Part shown: one piece after another, positions 29,538-31,094 of the stretch | Layout of the letters: every line of letters begins with the position of its first letter | How positions within the stretch are numbered: the stretch's first letter is position 1 | Source of the DNA: Paraphysomonas bandaiensis | Lineage: Eukaryota > Chrysophyceae | NCBI GenBank assembly: GCA_965644295.1 | Contig: CBFFRP010000516.1 | Coordinates: forward strand, 1-31,094 | Reading direction: 5' to 3' | Length of the DNA stretch: 31,094 nucleotides | Position numbers and translations under genes: made by a program | The notes under the pieces: generated by a model | Told to the model about the DNA's origin: nothing | Seen by the model: the letters and a program-made list of their open reading frames with translations, nothing else | Database searches by the model: none

Positions 29538-31094
29538 ATGCTGTCTGAGTTGTGTCTGTTCCTCTGCGTGGCTGTTATGGGATATCAACCATCTCAAGGT
29601 AATGGTTCGTGTTATCATACTAACATAATGATCATATGATTGATTAGGCCATAATATATCTGAGTTACATCGTCACTTATCTCATCAACAACTCTATTCG
29701 CTCACTTTTATAGCTGGAAACGGTGAAGAGGGACACTATGATGCGATTGGGACAAACTCAAAGTTTATCCGACCCGCTGGCGTGAAGTTGTACTCCTCGG
29801 ATCAATATGCATTGATTGGTGATTATACCCGTGTACGTAAGATCGATTTGGCTACAATGGCAGCATCCACTGTGGCTGGAAATGGATTCGGTGGTAACAC
29901 TGATGGTGTTGGAACCCTTGCACAGTTTGTGGCACCATATGGATTAGCGATATCTTCGGACAATAGTTTCGCAGTGGTGGCAGACTTTGACAGTCATTAC
30001 ATACGACTGTTGCTGTTATCATCTCGGCAAGTTGTTACTCTTCATCCTGACGGTTCTGGGGGTGGATCGCAGGACGGTGGATCAGCATCTAGTTTCAATA
30101 GCCCACGTGATATTGTACTATCTGCAGATGACTCGTATGCCCTCATTGTCGACAGATATAATAATCGAATTAAGAAATTAGTTCTGACAGACAAGATCAT
30201 CACTACTGTTGCGGGCGGCTCGAGTGGAAATGCCGATGGTATTGGTACAAATGCTCAATTTAATAATCCTATTGGTATGTTCATGTCCTCTGACAAATCT
30301 TTTGTGTTGATAACAGAATTTGCGGGTAATCGTGTACGTAAGATGGTATTATCGACATCTATGGTTACTACCATTGCAGGATCTAGTTCGGTGGGTACGG
30401 TGGATGGTGTGGGAACTTCAGCTACTTTTTCGGCCCCATCATCGGTGGTCCTTTCCCAATCGGACACTGTGGCATATGTGACTGACCTAGGTGGACATGC
30501 CATTCGACACATTGATATGGCCACCCTGCAGGTGACAAGGGTCGTTGGAACCACGGCCGATGCATGTATAGATGGTGTAGGTACAAGTGCTTCAATTTCA
30601 ACCCCTTCTTCCCTTGACATTTCTGATGACGAGTCATTCATGTTAGTTTCTAGTATGTATAGCCATCGTATTGCCAAGGTCAGTGGCCTACCTACTCTCC
30701 CTGTTAGTTTGCCGACAATTTCTCCCACAATTTCACCATATAGTGCTGCCGAGGTGACCTTTCTGTGTGACATGGTCACTTTTACCAGTGTGGGTATTGT
30801 GCACCCGAGCTGGAGTTGCACCAATACCGATGACAGAACGGCATGGGATGGACTCGGCTTTAGCGATGGGTCAATAATCAGTATAGATTTGAGTTCACGT
30901 GGTTTGAGTGGCACGCTGCCATCATCCATAGGGTCATTGACGAAACTAACAGCCTTGAATTTCAAATCGAACATTCTCGCTGGTGGTGTTCCCGATACCA
31001 TAACTTCATTGTCAAATCTCAGTCTACTTAATTTCGGTAATAATTCTTTGCAAGGAACTATTCCGATGGGGATGGTGGATATGACTAATTTAAT
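29538..31094 (+). CDS. Tandem paralogue of the giant receptor, 5' part (cut by window end)
   Basis: Exon 1 (29538-29598) encodes MLSELCLFLCVAVMGYQPSQ, a signal peptide. A 49-nt intron (29599-29647) follows, and exon 2 is open to the window end, giving about 502 residues. The NHL-type repeat region is closely similar to that of the upstream gene, with scattered replacements. From the SPY motif after the NHL region (about 30740) the sequence diverges sharply. The LRR cap (CDMVTF.., WSCTNTDD) and first LRRs (LSSRGLSGTLPSSIGSL) keep the pattern but not the sequence. PT repeat, REJ-like and membrane parts would lie beyond the window. Either ligand specificity differs between the two genes or this is one member of a larger array. 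Confidence 0.88.

Noticed and set aside
30255-31001. 248-codon open frame on the minus strand
   Set aside because: It is antisense to the NHL/LRR exon of the paralogue. A matching antisense frame exists at 16540-17052 in the first gene, as expected from shared sequence. The sense frame carries the recognisable domains.
1-31094. tRNA genes, CRISPR arrays, bacterial-type operons
   Set aside because: No tRNA box pair, no regularly spaced short repeats with unique spacers, and the gene structure is eukaryotic with introns.

Overview
The window is eukaryotic nuclear DNA. It holds short GT-AG introns of 45-59 nt, a piece of nuclear large-subunit rRNA, copia-type LTR retrotransposons, a PIF/Harbinger transposase with an intron, and two very large membrane-protein genes. 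Long proline-serine/threonine-glycine (PT) repeats joined to NHL, plant-type LRR and REJ/PKD-like ectodomains resemble what I know from stramenopile algae and their relatives. I infer a stramenopile from this; no species can be named from the sequence alone.

Layout. Bases 1-508 are spacer-like DNA with 88-90 bp tandem repeats, next to the 3' end of a 28S rRNA gene on the minus strand (509-1025) that stops abruptly inside a conserved core. Bases 1026-2266 hold copies of a dispersed repeat family. Bases 2267-7716 are a young copia retrotransposon with one 1564-codon gag-pol ORF whose reverse transcriptase has lost the catalytic YVDD block. It is flanked by two near-identical 572-bp direct repeats, and its 5' LTR lacks the first 10 nt. 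Bases 8289-10100 contain a minus-strand Harbinger-type transposase in two exons. Bases 11725-14151 are a second, internally scrambled copia relative with its own LTRs, PBS, polypurine tracts and a 5-bp target-site duplication (ATTTT).

The main find is at 15754-26479. Open frames that look like separate small ORFs join through ten short introns into one 10,221-nt coding sequence for 3406 residues. The order is signal peptide, NHL-repeat propeller, about nine plant-type LRRs, about 540 residues of PT repeat, REJ/PKD-like region, EGF-like cysteine module, a long extracellular stalk, about eight hydrophobic segments and a Ser/Asp-rich tail. The layout recalls polycystin-1/REJ receptors with a different ectodomain. 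A second gene of the family starts at 29538 in tandem and runs off the window. Its upstream 124 bp and first intron appear identical to the first copy, while its LRR start is strongly diverged, as expected for a receptor family shaped by duplication and gene conversion.

The mobile elements and the receptor genes show no functional link. The long gaps (10101-11719, 14157-15530, 26480-29360) hold mostly repeats and no gene I can support strongly.
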